Shown piece after piece: positions 27,579-37,818 of a stretch of 64,000 nucleotides of DNA. A model generated the notes under the pieces. The model made no database searches. It saw only the letters and a list, made by a program, of their open reading frames with translations, and had not been told where the DNA came from. Each line of letters opens with the position of its first letter. The stretch's first letter is position 1. The position numbers and the translations under genes are program-made. Location of the stretch: positions 1 to 64,000 of the forward strand of contig NZ_JANIKQ010000007.1 in the NCBI RefSeq assembly GCF_024580525.1. The letters are read 5' to 3'. This DNA comes from Neisseria dentiae (GTDB taxonomy: Bacteria; Pseudomonadota; Gammaproteobacteria; Burkholderiales; Neisseriaceae).

Positions 27579-29078
27579 ATGTTTTCCAACCACCTACTCA
27601 GCTTGGCAATATGGGTGCCGATTATCGCCGGCGTGCTGGTTCTGGCCACAGGCTCGGACCGCCGTGCGCCGTTGGCACGCATTCTTGCCTTTATCGGTTC
27701 GCTGGCGGGATTTTTGGTCACGCTGCCGCTGTTTACCCGTTTCGACCGTTTGAACGGCGGCTATCAGTTTGCCGAATTCCACCAGTGGATTCCCGCGCTG
27801 AATATCAATTACGCGCTGGGTGTGGACGGTATTTCGGTGCTGTTCGTCATTCTGAACGCCTTTATCACGCTGATGGTGGTGCTGGCGGGTTGGGAAGTGA
27901 TTCAGAAACGCCCCGCGCAGTATATGGCGGCCTTTTTGATTATGTCCGGCCTGATTAACGGTGCGTTTGCCGCGCAGGATGCGATTCTGTTTTATGTGTT
28001 CTTCGAAGGTATGCTGATTCCGCTCTACCTGATTATCGGTATGTGGGGCGGCCCGCGCCGCGTGTATGCTTCGGTGAAGCTGTTTCTCTACACCCTGCTC
28101 GGTTCGCTGCTGATGCTGGTGGGTTTGGTTTATCTGTCTTACCAGGCCGGCGGCAGCTTTTCGATTGTGGATTTCCAAAACCTGAAGCAGATTCCGCTGG
28201 GTGTGCAGCAGTTGCTGTTTATCGCGTTTTTCCTGTCTTTCGCGGTGAAAGTGCCGATGTGGCCGGTGCACACCTGGCTGCCCGATGCCCACGTTGAAGC
28301 GCCGACGGGCGGTTCTATGGTGTTGGCGGCGATTACGCTGAAAGTGGGTGCCTACGGTTTCCTGCGTTTTATCCTGCCGATTCTGCCCGACGCGTCGCGC
28401 TATTTCGCGCCCGCAATTGTGGTGCTGAGCCTGATTGCGGTGATTTATATCGGCATGGTGGCGTTGGTGCAGACCGATATGAAAAAGCTAGTGGCTTATT
28501 CTTCTATCAGCCACATGGGTTTCGTTACTTTGGGTATGTTCCTGTTTGTTGACGGCCATCTGAACGACTGGGCGTTGAAAGGTGCGGTTATCCAGATGAT
28601 TTCGCACGGTTTTGTTTCTGCCGCGATGTTTATGTGCATCGGCGTGATGTACGACCGCCTGCACAGCCGCAATATCGCCGATTACGGCGGCGTGGTAAAC
28701 GTGATGCCGAAATTCGCCGCTTTTATGATGCTGTTCGGCATGGCCAATGCCGGTTTGCCCGCCACTTCGGGTTTTGTGGGCGAATTTATGGTGATTATGG
28801 GCGCGGTGGAAGTGAATTTCTGGGTGGGCGCACTAGCCGCGCTGACGCTGATTTACGGTGCTTCTTATACCTTGTGGATGTATAAGCGCGTGATTTTCGG
28901 TGAAATCACCAACCCCGAAGTGAAAGAAATGAAAGACATCAACTGCCGCGAGTTCGCTGTTTTGGCAGTTTTGGCGGTGGCGGTGTTGGGCATGGGCCTG
29001 TATCCCGTAGCGTTTATCGAAATCATCCACCAGGCTGCCAACGATTTGATCAGCCAAGTGGCGCAAAGCAAGATTTGA
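27579..29078 (+). CDS. nuoM: NADH-quinone oxidoreductase subunit M
   Basis: The protein has 499 residues, an antiporter-like subunit with 14 helices. Motifs FYVFFEGMLIPLYLIIGMWG, KVPMWPVHTWLPDAHVEAPT and LVAYSSISHMGFVTLG are intact, including the lysine and glutamate of the proton path. It follows the ATPase-PIN module and precedes nuoN by nine bases. Confidence 0.97.
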   Translation: MFSNHLLSLAIWVPIIAGVLVLATGSDRRAPLARILAFIGSLAGFLVTLPLFTRFDRLNGGYQFAEFHQWIPALNINYALGVDGISVLFVILNAFITLMVVLAGWEVIQKRPAQYMAAFLIMSGLINGAFAAQDAILFYVFFEGMLIPLYLIIGMWGGPRRVYASVKLFLYTLLGSLLMLVGLVYLSYQAGGSFSIVDFQNLKQIPLGVQQLLFIAFFLSFAVKVPMWPVHTWLPDAHVEAPTGGSMVLAAITLKVGAYGFLRFILPILPDASRYFAPAIVVLSLIAVIYIGMVALVQTDMKKLVAYSSISHMGFVTLGMFLFVDGHLNDWALKGAVIQMISHGFVSAAMFMCIGVMYDRLHSRNIADYGGVVNVMPKFAAFMMLFGMANAGLPATSGFVGEFMVIMGAVEVNFWVGALAALTLIYGASYTLWMYKRVIFGEITNPEVKEMKDINCREFAVLAVLAVAVLGMGLYPVAFIEIIHQAANDLISQVAQSKI

Positions 29079-29087
29079 GGTGTGTGA

Positions 29088-30530
29088 ATGAACTGGACCG
29101 ATTTGAATTTAATCCCCGCCATGCCTGAAATCGTGTTGGCGTCGGCATTATTTATCGTGTTGCTGGCGGATTTGTGGGTGAAAGACGAAAACCGCTTCAT
29201 CACCCATATCCTGAGCTTGCTTTCTTTGGCGGCGGTGGCGGTTACGCAATGGCTGGTGTGGACACCCGACAGTGTGTACACGTTCGGCGGCATGTATATT
29301 GCCGACGGTATGTCGCGCCTGTCGAAAATGGTGATGTATGCCGGCTTGTTTGCCTTGTTTGTGTACAGCAAGCCGTATAACCAGGCGCGCAACATTTTTA
29401 AAGGCGAGTTTTACACCTTGTCGCTGTTTGCCCTCATCGGCATGAGCGTGATGGTGAGCGCGGGGCATTTCCTAACCGCCTATATCGGTTTGGAGCTGTT
29501 GTCGCTTTCGCTTTATGCCATGATTGCCCTGCGCCGCGATTCGGCCAAAGCCGCCGAGGCCGCGCTGAAATATTTCGTGTTGGGCGCGCTCGCTTCGGGC
29601 TTGCTGCTGTACGGCATTTCCATGGTTTATGGCGCCACCGGTTCGCTGGAGTTCGCCACCGTGCTGGCAACGGCCTACGACGGCCAAGCGCAGGAATGGC
29701 TGCTGAAGCTCGGCGTGGTGTTTATCGTGGTGGCGGTGGCGTTCAAGCTGGGTGCGGTGCCGTTCCATATGTGGGTGCCCGATGTGTATCAGGGTGCGCC
29801 CACTTCGGTGGCCGCTTTTGTGGGCAGCGTGCCGAAAATCGCCGCCGTGGTGTTTGCTTTCCGCATTTTGGTAACGGGTTTGGGTACGGTTCAGCACGAT
29901 TGGACGCAGATGCTGGCGATTCTCGCCGTGGCCTCGCTGTTGGTCAGCAATCTGGCGGCGATTATGCAAACCAATATCAAGCGTATGTTTGCCTATTCCA
30001 CCATTTCCCATATGGGCTTTATCCTGCTGGCGTTTATGGCGGGTGCGCTGGGCTTTACCGCCGGTTTGTATTACGCCATCGCTTATGTGGTGATGGGCTT
30101 GGTGGGCTTCGGCGTGTTGATGCTGTTGTCTAACGAAGCCGTGGAATGCGAAGAAGTCAACGATTTGGCCGGTTTGAACCAGCGCAATGCCTGGTATGCC
30201 TTTCTGATGCTGCTGGCAATGTTTTCAATGGCCGGTATTCCGCCGCTGATGGGTTTTTATGCCAAGTTTGCCGTGATTAAGGCGTTGTTGTCGCAAGGTT
30301 ATATCTGGCTGTCGGTGTTTGCCGTGGTGATGAGCCTGATTGGCGCGTTCTACTACCTGCGCGTGGTGAAAGTGATGTATTTCGACCCCGCTGCCAACGA
30401 GCAGCCCGTCGGCAGCAATGCGGCGGCGAAAGTGTTTTTATCGGTTAACGCCGCGCTGCTGCTGGTTTGGGGCGTGATGCCGCAAAGCGTGATGGACTGG
30501 TGTTTGAAAGCGCTGGAGAACACCCTGTAA
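29088..30530 (+). CDS. nuoN: NADH-quinone oxidoreductase subunit N
   Basis: The protein has 480 residues, the third antiporter-like subunit. Typical motifs are YIGLELLSLSLYAMIALRR, KLGAVPFHMWVPDVYQGAPT and MFAYSTISHMGFILLAF. It is the last core nuo gene; a terminator follows 24 bases later. Confidence 0.97.
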   Translation: MNWTDLNLIPAMPEIVLASALFIVLLADLWVKDENRFITHILSLLSLAAVAVTQWLVWTPDSVYTFGGMYIADGMSRLSKMVMYAGLFALFVYSKPYNQARNIFKGEFYTLSLFALIGMSVMVSAGHFLTAYIGLELLSLSLYAMIALRRDSAKAAEAALKYFVLGALASGLLLYGISMVYGATGSLEFATVLATAYDGQAQEWLLKLGVVFIVVAVAFKLGAVPFHMWVPDVYQGAPTSVAAFVGSVPKIAAVVFAFRILVTGLGTVQHDWTQMLAILAVASLLVSNLAAIMQTNIKRMFAYSTISHMGFILLAFMAGALGFTAGLYYAIAYVVMGLVGFGVLMLLSNEAVECEEVNDLAGLNQRNAWYAFLMLLAMFSMAGIPPLMGFYAKFAVIKALLSQGYIWLSVFAVVMSLIGAFYYLRVVKVMYFDPAANEQPVGSNAAAKVFLSVNAALLLVWGVMPQSVMDWCLKALENTL

Positions 30531-30553
30531 GCCTTGCAGGCTTATGCAAACCG

Positions 30554-30585
30554 AACGGCAACCCCACGGGCGTTGCCGTTTTTGT
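30554..30585 (+). terminator. Rho-independent terminator of the nuo operon
   Basis: AACGGCAAC pairs with GTTGCCGTT around a short loop, followed by TTTGTT, 24 bases after the nuoN stop. Confidence 0.85.
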
Positions 30586-30661
30586 TAATATGGCGGCCGT
30601 GCCGAAAATTTTTCAGACGGCTTTAAGGGCGGCAGGATATTGTCGGATTCCGCGCTGCCTT

Positions 30662-30853
30662 TTAGGGAGTGTAGTCAGAAGGCTTGCGAAGCGGTTTTTT
30701 GAGGGAAAATTCGCAGATGCAAGGCAAAAAGTGCAGCAAGATTGGACATCTTGCGAGCATTTTAGCTTCGCAAGTCCGCTACGCTACCTAACGCCGCAGA
30801 TGCGGATTTTGACCAAAAATACCGCCGTAACGCTTTCTGACTACACTCCCTAA
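30662..30853. mobile_element. 192-bp element with 19-bp perfect inverted ends, MITE-like
   Basis: TTAGGGAGTGTAGTCAGAA at the left is exactly complementary to the right end. There is no coding frame. The interior contains TTAGCTTCGCAAGTCCGCT, also seen in variant form near 8792 and 48205. No target duplication is obvious. The ends differ from those of the 195-bp elements, so this is a distinct family. Confidence 0.65.
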
Positions 30854-30907
30854 TCAAAACCAAAGAATGAAGGCTTCGGGCCGTCTGAATCAACACAAGG
30901 TTTCCGT

Positions 30908-31207
30908 ATGACCGCATCCATGTATATTTTATTGCTGCTGGCATTTATTTTCGCCAACACCCCGTTTCTTACCCCGCGCCTGCTGGGTATTTTCCCGCTC
31001 AAGCACAAGCATTTCGGCCATCACTTGTTCGAGCTGTTTGTCGGTTTCGGCATTACCGCCGGCTTGGCGCGTTTGCTCGAATCGCGGGCGGGCAGCGTAC
31101 ATCCGCAGGATTGGGAATTTTATGCCGTGGTTGTGTGCCTGTATCTTATTTTTGCCTTTCCCGCTTTTGTGTGGCGGTATTTCTGGCAGGGCCGCAACCG
31201 CGAATAA
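30908..31207 (+). CDS. DUF2818 membrane protein
   Basis: The protein has 99 residues with an N-terminal helix (MYILLLLAFIFANTPFLTP), a middle helix around FVGFGITAGLARLLE, and a C-terminal helix FYAVVVCLYLIFAFPAFVW. Family DUF2818 genes commonly follow nuoN in Betaproteobacteria, so a role linked to complex I assembly or proton pumping is plausible but unproven. Here a terminator and a MITE-like element separate it from nuoN. Confidence 0.8.
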   Translation: MTASMYILLLLAFIFANTPFLTPRLLGIFPLKHKHFGHHLFELFVGFGITAGLARLLESRAGSVHPQDWEFYAVVVCLYLIFAFPAFVWRYFWQGRNRE

Positions 31208-31216
31208 CCGCAACTT

Positions 31217-31368
31217 TATAGTGAATAAAATTACTCCGCTACGGCGTTGCTGCGCCTTAGCTTAAAGAGAACAATTTTGTAAGCCGCTGAAGCGGCAACA
31301 GAATCGGTTTCGTACTAGTGTACTGTCTGCGGCTTGCTGCCTTGTATCGAAGTAATTTTATCCGTTAT
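31217..31368 (-). repeat. Correia repeat enclosed element, full form (about 152 bp)
   Basis: Starts TATAGTGAATAAAATTAC and ends GTAATTTTATCCGTTAT. In reverse orientation it carries AAGCCGCAGACAGTACACTA and the IHF-site segment near ACAAAATTGTTCTCTTTAAG. It lies 56 bases before the proB start. Confidence 0.85.
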
Positions 31369-31423
31369 GCTTTTCAGACGGCCTGAAAAGAGGCCGTCTG
31401 AAAACACCGCTGAAAGAACCATT

Positions 31424-32548
31424 ATGGAAATCGAAAACTTATCCCGGGCAGAGTTGATTGTAGTGAAAGTCGGCTCCAGCCTGGTTACCGCCGAAGGACG
31501 CGGCATAGACCAAGCCGCACTCAACTTGTGGGCCGCACAGATTGTGGCGCTGAAGCAAAACGGTGTGAATGTGGTGTTTGTGTCCAGCGGTGCCATTGCC
31601 GAAGGCATCAAACGCTTGGGTTGGCCGAAGCGGCCCAAAGCGCTCAACGAGCTGCAAGCGGCGGCGGCGGTGGGGCAGATGGGCATTGCACAGGCATATG
31701 AAGCTGCGTTCCGCCCGCATAACGTACACACCGCGCAGATTCTGCTCACACACGAAGATTTGAGCAACCGCACCCGTTATCTCAACGCCCGCAGCACCCT
31801 GCTGACGCTGCTCGAAAAAGGCATCGTGCCGATTATCAATGAAAACGACACCGTTACTACCGATGAAATCAAACTCGGCGATAACGACACTTTAGGCGCA
31901 CTGGTTACCAATCTGGTTGATGCCGACGCCCTGATTATCCTCACCGACCAGCAAGGCCTGTATGACAGCGACCCGCGCAAAAACCCGCAGGCGCAGTTTA
32001 TCAGCCGCATCGCCGCCGGGCATCCCGATTTGGAAAACATGGCGGGCGGCGCGGGCAGCGGCGTTGGTACCGGCGGTATGTACACCAAAGTGCTGGCTGC
32101 CAAACGCGCAGCTTTGAGCGGGGCGGCCACCGTGGTGGCATCGGGCCGCGAACCGGACGTATTGCTGCGCCTGCATCGCGGCGAAAGCATAGGCACGCTG
32201 TTTACCAGCGGCCACAGCCGCGTTGCCGCCCGCAAGCAATGGCTGCTCGGCCATATACAGATGGTGGGCAGCCTGGTGGTGGACGAGGGGGCGGAAAAAG
32301 CGCTTACCGCACACCACCGCAGCCTGCTGCCCGTGGGCTGCGTGCGGGTGAACGGCCATTTCCACCGGGGCGAGCTGGTGGCGGTGTTGAACACCGAGGG
32401 CAGGGAAATCGCCCGCGGTTTGGTCAATTACAGCAGCGGCGAAATCGGTAAAATTTTAAAAACGCCGTCTGAACAAATCGCCGCCAAGCTCGGCTATATC
32501 AACGAAGAAGAGTTGATACACCGCGACAATATGGCGCTGCACCGCTGA
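31424..32548 (+). CDS. proB: Glutamate 5-kinase
   Basis: The protein has 374 residues from the ATG at 31424; a longer frame from 31334 runs into the Correia element and is rejected. It has the amino acid kinase start [39 protein letters not shown] and [13 protein letters not shown]. The C-terminal PUA domain spans roughly residues 280-360. It phosphorylates glutamate as the first step of proline synthesis. proA is not adjacent. Confidence 0.95.
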   Translation: MEIENLSRAELIVVKVGSSLVTAEGRGIDQAALNLWAAQIVALKQNGVNVVFVSSGAIAEGIKRLGWPKRPKALNELQAAAAVGQMGIAQAYEAAFRPHNVHTAQILLTHEDLSNRTRYLNARSTLLTLLEKGIVPIINENDTVTTDEIKLGDNDTLGALVTNLVDADALIILTDQQGLYDSDPRKNPQAQFISRIAAGHPDLENMAGGAGSGVGTGGMYTKVLAAKRAALSGAATVVASGREPDVLLRLHRGESIGTLFTSGHSRVAARKQWLLGHIQMVGSLVVDEGAEKALTAHHRSLLPVGCVRVNGHFHRGELVAVLNTEGREIARGLVNYSSGEIGKILKTPSEQIAAKLGYINEEELIHRDNMALHR

Positions 32549-32793
32549 AAGCGGCGGCATAGGCAGGCCGGGGCTTTTACAAAAATACCTTAGGGTCAAT
32601 TGTCAACAGACCCTAAGGCCGTCTGAAAGTATGACAAGGCTGTTACTAAGCAAGTGGTTTGACTATAGCTGCGAAAAGCTGCAAACCGCAGCAGAGAAAA
32701 AGAAGTTTTGAGAAGTAAAAATAAGTTTACCGGCTATGAAAAATTCAGACGGCCTTAATATAGGCTGCGCGTGAACAAATTCGGAAAGCAAAC

Positions 32794-33222
32794 ATGATTT
32801 CCCTGACCACATTAATCATAGCAGGCGTATTGTTGGCCGCTGCGCTGATTGCCTCTGTGTTGGTGCCGAACCCGGTTACCTGGCTGGTAACGCTGGTGTT
32901 GGGCGGCCTGTTTTTCTTTATATTGCTGCCGAAATACCAAGGCGAGCAGCAGGCCGTGAAAAGCGGGGCGGAGATTCAGGCCGCCGTGCAGGAAGTGCGG
33001 CAGTGGAGCCGTAAAACGGGCGACGGCGATTATATCGATCAATATGAAATCATCGCCGTTGCACCGAACCCGCACAACGGCAAAATCCAAACGTTCGTCA
33101 GCCCGCCGATGGCGCAAAACCCCAAGCCTTATTTGGGCGGCAGCGTTAAGGTGAAGGTGGATTGGTCAAACCCCAAAGCCTATGTGATGGATTTGTCGTT
33201 TCTGCCGTTCAAGGTGCATTGA
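32794..33222 (+). CDS. Conserved membrane protein of unknown function
   Basis: The protein has 142 residues. Two N-terminal membrane helices (LIIAGVLLAAALIASVLV; WLVTLVLGGLFFFILLP) are followed by a soluble domain with YIDQYEIIAVAPNPHNGKIQ and a C-terminal beta-rich part (GSVKVKVDWSNPKAYVMDL). I do not recognise the family. The soluble part resembles small beta-barrel domains that follow membrane anchors. GGAAAG precedes the start. An uptake sequence lies upstream. Confidence 0.65.
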   Translation: MISLTTLIIAGVLLAAALIASVLVPNPVTWLVTLVLGGLFFFILLPKYQGEQQAVKSGAEIQAAVQEVRQWSRKTGDGDYIDQYEIIAVAPNPHNGKIQTFVSPPMAQNPKPYLGGSVKVKVDWSNPKAYVMDLSFLPFKVH

Positions 33223-33270
33223 CACATTGACAACAAAGCAGGGCAGGGCTTCAGGCCGTCTGAAAAATCA

Positions 33271-33900
33271 TCAAAGCTGCTCTTGCAGCACCGCCTCGAT
33301 TTTGGCAATCAACACGTCCACCGCCACATTGTTCTGTTCGTCGCAGGGGATAATCATGTGTGCGTAGCGTTTGGTGGGCTCGACAAACTGGTTGTGCATG
33401 GGGCGGACTTGGCCGGTATATTGCGCCACCACCGATTCCACCGAGCGCCCGCGTTCTTGAATATCACGCAGCATTCTGCGGATAAAGCGCAAATCGGCAT
33501 CGGTATCGACAAACAGCTTGATGTCCATCAGATTGCGGATTTTTTCATCATATAAGGCCAAAATCCCTTCCAAAATAATCACGTCCACCGGCTCTTGGCG
33601 GATGGTTTCCGCCGCACGCAGATAGGTTTTGTAGTTATGCTGCGGCAATTCCACCGCTTTGCGTTGCAAAAGCTGTGTCAGGTGTGCGTGAAGCAGGTCG
33701 TTGTCGTAGGCGCAGGGGTGGTCGTAGTTTTGCCGCTGCCGCTCTTCAAACGAAAGGTGCGGCTGGTCAACATAGTAATCATCCTGCTCGATAATCGTGA
33801 TCGAACGGCCGCTGAAACGGCGGTATATCGCTTGCGATACGGTGGTTTTGCCGGAGCCGGAACCGCCGGCTACGCCGATAATCACAGGTTTTTTCATCAT
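33271..33900 (-). CDS. udk: Uridine/cytidine kinase
   Basis: The protein has 209 residues. The P-loop is [12 protein letters not shown] near residues 9-20, then [25 protein letters not shown] and [13 protein letters not shown], and [17 protein letters not shown]. It phosphorylates uridine and cytidine in pyrimidine salvage. The gene is on the minus strand and divergent from parB. Confidence 0.95.
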   Translation of the reverse strand: MMKKPVIIGVAGGSGSGKTTVSQAIYRRFSGRSITIIEQDDYYVDQPHLSFEERQRQNYDHPCAYDNDLLHAHLTQLLQRKAVELPQHNYKTYLRAAETIRQEPVDVIILEGILALYDEKIRNLMDIKLFVDTDADLRFIRRMLRDIQERGRSVESVVAQYTGQVRPMHNQFVEPTKRYAHMIIPCDEQNNVAVDVLIAKIEAVLQEQL

Positions 33901-34037
33901 TAACTGTTCCGAAAGAAAATGAGCGGTATTATATCAAGAAAAACAGTGCAGTCCGAAGGTAGGGCAGATGCCTCTGCCTGTGCGCCCGAACGCAATATCC
34001 GATACAATTAAGGCCGTCTGAAAAAAGGAACCACCAC

Positions 34038-34898
34038 ATGGCAAAACCCAAAGGCGGCTTAGGCCGCGGCTTAGATTCACTGATTTCCAACAATATCGAC
34101 GACGGCGGTAACGACCGTCTCACCACGGTTGCCGTGTCCGACATACAGCCCGGCCGCTACCAGCCGCGCGTGCAGATGGACGACGAAGCCCTGCACGAGT
34201 TGGCCGAATCCATTAAAGCCCAAGGCGTTATCCAACCCGTTATCGTGCGCGAACGCGGCTTGTCGCAATACGAGCTGATTGCCGGCGAGCGCCGCTGGCG
34301 CGCCAGCCAACTGGCCGGATTAACCGAGATCCCCGTGGTGGTCAAAAGCATCAGCGACGAAGCCGCCTTGGCGATGGGTCTGATTGAAAACCTGCAACGC
34401 GAAAACCTCAACCCCATCGAAGAAGCGCGCGGCTTGAAACGCTTGGCCGACGAATTCAGCTTAACGCACGAAACCATCGCTAAAGCCGTGGGCAAAAGCC
34501 GCAGCGCCATTTCCAACAGCCTGCGCCTTTTGGGCTTGCCCGAACCGGTGCAGGATATGCTGTATCAGCGCCGTTTGGAAATGGGCCACGCCCGCGCCCT
34601 GTTAACCCTGCCGGTGGTCGACCAACTACTGTTGGCTCAAAAAGCCGTAAAAAACGGGTGGTCGGTGCGCGAGGTCGAACGCCGCAGCCAGTTGATGCAT
34701 CAAGGCAAAAAGGCGGAAACCATCAAAAAAATCAACCCCGATATCCGCCGTTTGAACGATGCCATTACCGACAAACTGGGCGTGAATGCCGAAGTGCAGA
34801 CCCGGAACCAGAAAAAAGGCAAAATCGTTTTGTATTTCGATACCCCCGAAACGCTGGAAAACCTGTTGCAGCAACTCGGGGTAGAATATGATGCTTGA
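34038..34898 (+). CDS. parB: Chromosome partitioning protein ParB
   Basis: The protein has 286 residues. The N-terminal KGGLGRGLDSLI is the ParA-contact segment. The ParB/CTPase domain has IQPVIVRERGLSQYELIAGERRWRAS and GLIENLQRENLNPIEEA. The helix-turn-helix is TIAKAVGKSRSAISNSLRLL, and the C-terminal dimerisation domain ends LLQQLGVEY. ParB binds parS near the origin and loads as a CTP clamp. parA is not adjacent here; the neighbour is udk on the other strand. AAAGGAA lies upstream. Confidence 0.95.
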   Translation: MAKPKGGLGRGLDSLISNNIDDGGNDRLTTVAVSDIQPGRYQPRVQMDDEALHELAESIKAQGVIQPVIVRERGLSQYELIAGERRWRASQLAGLTEIPVVVKSISDEAALAMGLIENLQRENLNPIEEARGLKRLADEFSLTHETIAKAVGKSRSAISNSLRLLGLPEPVQDMLYQRRLEMGHARALLTLPVVDQLLLAQKAVKNGWSVREVERRSQLMHQGKKAETIKKINPDIRRLNDAITDKLGVNAEVQTRNQKKGKIVLYFDTPETLENLLQQLGVEYDA

Positions 34899-34918
34899 AC
34901 CGCTGTAGTTGCCCGATG

Positions 34919-34950
34919 AGGCCGTCTGAATTTTCAGACGGCCTTTGTTT
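34919..34950 (+). terminator. Terminator after parB made of an inverted uptake-sequence pair
   Basis: AGGCCGTCTGAA and TTCAGACGGCCT form a 12-bp stem with a two-base loop, followed by TTGTTTTG. Confidence 0.85.
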
Positions 34951-35133
34951 TGATATAAACAACTTATAAAAGCCGGGAAAAAAAGCAGATTATGCACAAA
35001 TAAGCAGAGATTCCGCTGTTTAATTTTTAATATAATGTAGTATCATGTAGTGGCCTTGCGGCGGCATACCGAACAGCGCGGAAATAAAACAAAACCGAGT
35101 CAGATATTTGATTCACAAAGGTTAACAATTGTC

Positions 35134-35162
35134 TTGACGCTTAAACACATCTTGATTATAGT
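35134..35162 (+). promoter_or_regulatory. atpIp: Sigma-70 promoter of the atp operon
   Basis: TTGACG at 35134-35139 and TATAGT at 35157-35162 with a 17-base spacer, 34 bases before atpI. A good match to consensus, expected for a highly expressed operon. Confidence 0.8.
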
Positions 35163-35195
35163 AGCCCCGCTTAATCTGCCTTCGGCTTACGTTAT

Positions 35196-36405
<1,210 letters not shown>

Positions 36406-36443
36406 ATTTAATTTAATGATGTTTGCCGTTTTTAAGTAAGTAG

Positions 36444-36725
<282 letters not shown>

Positions 36726-36799
36726 TCCTAACGGCAAGCTGCTTTCATGCAGATGAAACACCGTTTGTTTGATTAACCCTAATACGAAGGTTAAGTAAA

Positions 36800-37270
36800 G
36801 TGAATATCAATGCAACCTTATTTGCGCAGTTAATCGTCTTTTTCGGTCTGGTATGGTTTACCATGAAATTTGTGTGGCCGCCGATTGCAAAAGCGTTAGA
36901 CGAGCGCGCCGACAAAATCGCCGAAGGTTTGGCAGCGGCCGAACGCGGTAAGAGCGATTTTGAACAGGCAGAAAAGAAAGTTGCAGAACTCTTGGCCGAT
37001 GGGCGTAATCAGGTTGCCGAAATGGTAGCCAACGCCGAAAAACGTGCAGCCAAAATCGTAGAAGAAGCCAAAGAGCAGGCTTCGCACGAAGCTGCCCGTA
37101 TTACAGCACAGGCCAAAGCCGATGTGGAACAGGAAACCAACCGCGCCCGTGAAGCTTTGCGTGAACAGGTTGCCGCATTGGCCATTAAAGGTGCCGAATC
37201 TATTTTGCGTAGCGAAGTCAATGCCGACAAGCATGCGCAAATACTCAGCGCCCTGAAACAGGAGCTGTAA
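36800..37270 (+). CDS. atpF: ATP synthase Fo subunit b (GTG start)
   Basis: The protein has 156 residues starting at GTG 36800. One N-terminal membrane helix ([20 protein letters not shown]) is followed by a long charged coiled coil ([20 protein letters not shown]...). It forms the peripheral stalk as a dimer. atpH starts four bases after the stop. Confidence 0.95.
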   Translation: MNINATLFAQLIVFFGLVWFTMKFVWPPIAKALDERADKIAEGLAAAERGKSDFEQAEKKVAELLADGRNQVAEMVANAEKRAAKIVEEAKEQASHEAARITAQAKADVEQETNRAREALREQVAALAIKGAESILRSEVNADKHAQILSALKQEL

Positions 37271-37274
37271 TCTT

Positions 37275-37808
37275 ATGGCTGAGTTCGCAACGATTGCCAG
37301 ACCCTATGCGAAAGCATTGTTTGGTTTGGCTCAAGAGAAAAACCAAATAGAGTCTTGGTTGGGCGGACTGAAAGAGCTGGCGTCTGTTGTGCAGCAGGAA
37401 AAAGTTGCGGCGTTTATCGAACAGCCCGAAAAAAGCGCTTCAGAGAAAGTTGAAGCACTGGCCGGTTTGGTAGGCTTAAGCAACCCTAATCTGAAAAATT
37501 TTGTATCGGTGCTGGCCGAGCAAAAACGCTTACAGATTCTCCCTGAAGTTTATGCACAATTTCAAGACTTAACCTTGGCACTGAATCACACCAAACGGGC
37601 CGTCATTTACAGCGCTTATCCGCTGAGCGATGCCCAGTTGAAAGATTTGACCGCCGACTTGCAAAAACGTTTCGGCACCAATTTGGAAGCAGTTACCAAA
37701 GTGGATCCCGAACTAATCGGCGGAGTTAAAGTGGAAATCGGTGACCAAGTACTGGATTTGTCGTTGCAAGGTAAATTAAACGCCTTGTATACGGCTATGA
37801 CAAATTAG
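37275..37808 (+). CDS. atpH: ATP synthase F1 subunit delta
   Basis: The protein has 177 residues. It starts [18 protein letters not shown], the classic delta start, and ends with the beta-strand region [28 protein letters not shown]. It joins the peripheral stalk to the alpha3-beta3 head. atpA follows after ten bases. Confidence 0.96.
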   Translation: MAEFATIARPYAKALFGLAQEKNQIESWLGGLKELASVVQQEKVAAFIEQPEKSASEKVEALAGLVGLSNPNLKNFVSVLAEQKRLQILPEVYAQFQDLTLALNHTKRAVIYSAYPLSDAQLKDLTADLQKRFGTNLEAVTKVDPELIGGVKVEIGDQVLDLSLQGKLNALYTAMTN

Positions 37809-37818
37809 GAGAGTTTTC

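Larger units (their letters stand above)
30531..30907. other. 377-bp gap between nuoN and the DUF2818 gene
   Basis: Holds the nuo terminator (30554-30585), one uptake sequence core, and a 192-bp element with inverted ends (30662-30853). No coding region is supported; a 128-codon plus-strand frame crosses the element and looks incidental. Confidence 0.6.

Noticed and set aside
30467-30853. 128-codon frame overlapping the nuoN end
   Set aside because: It crosses the nuo terminator and the 192-bp element and shows no protein-like pattern.
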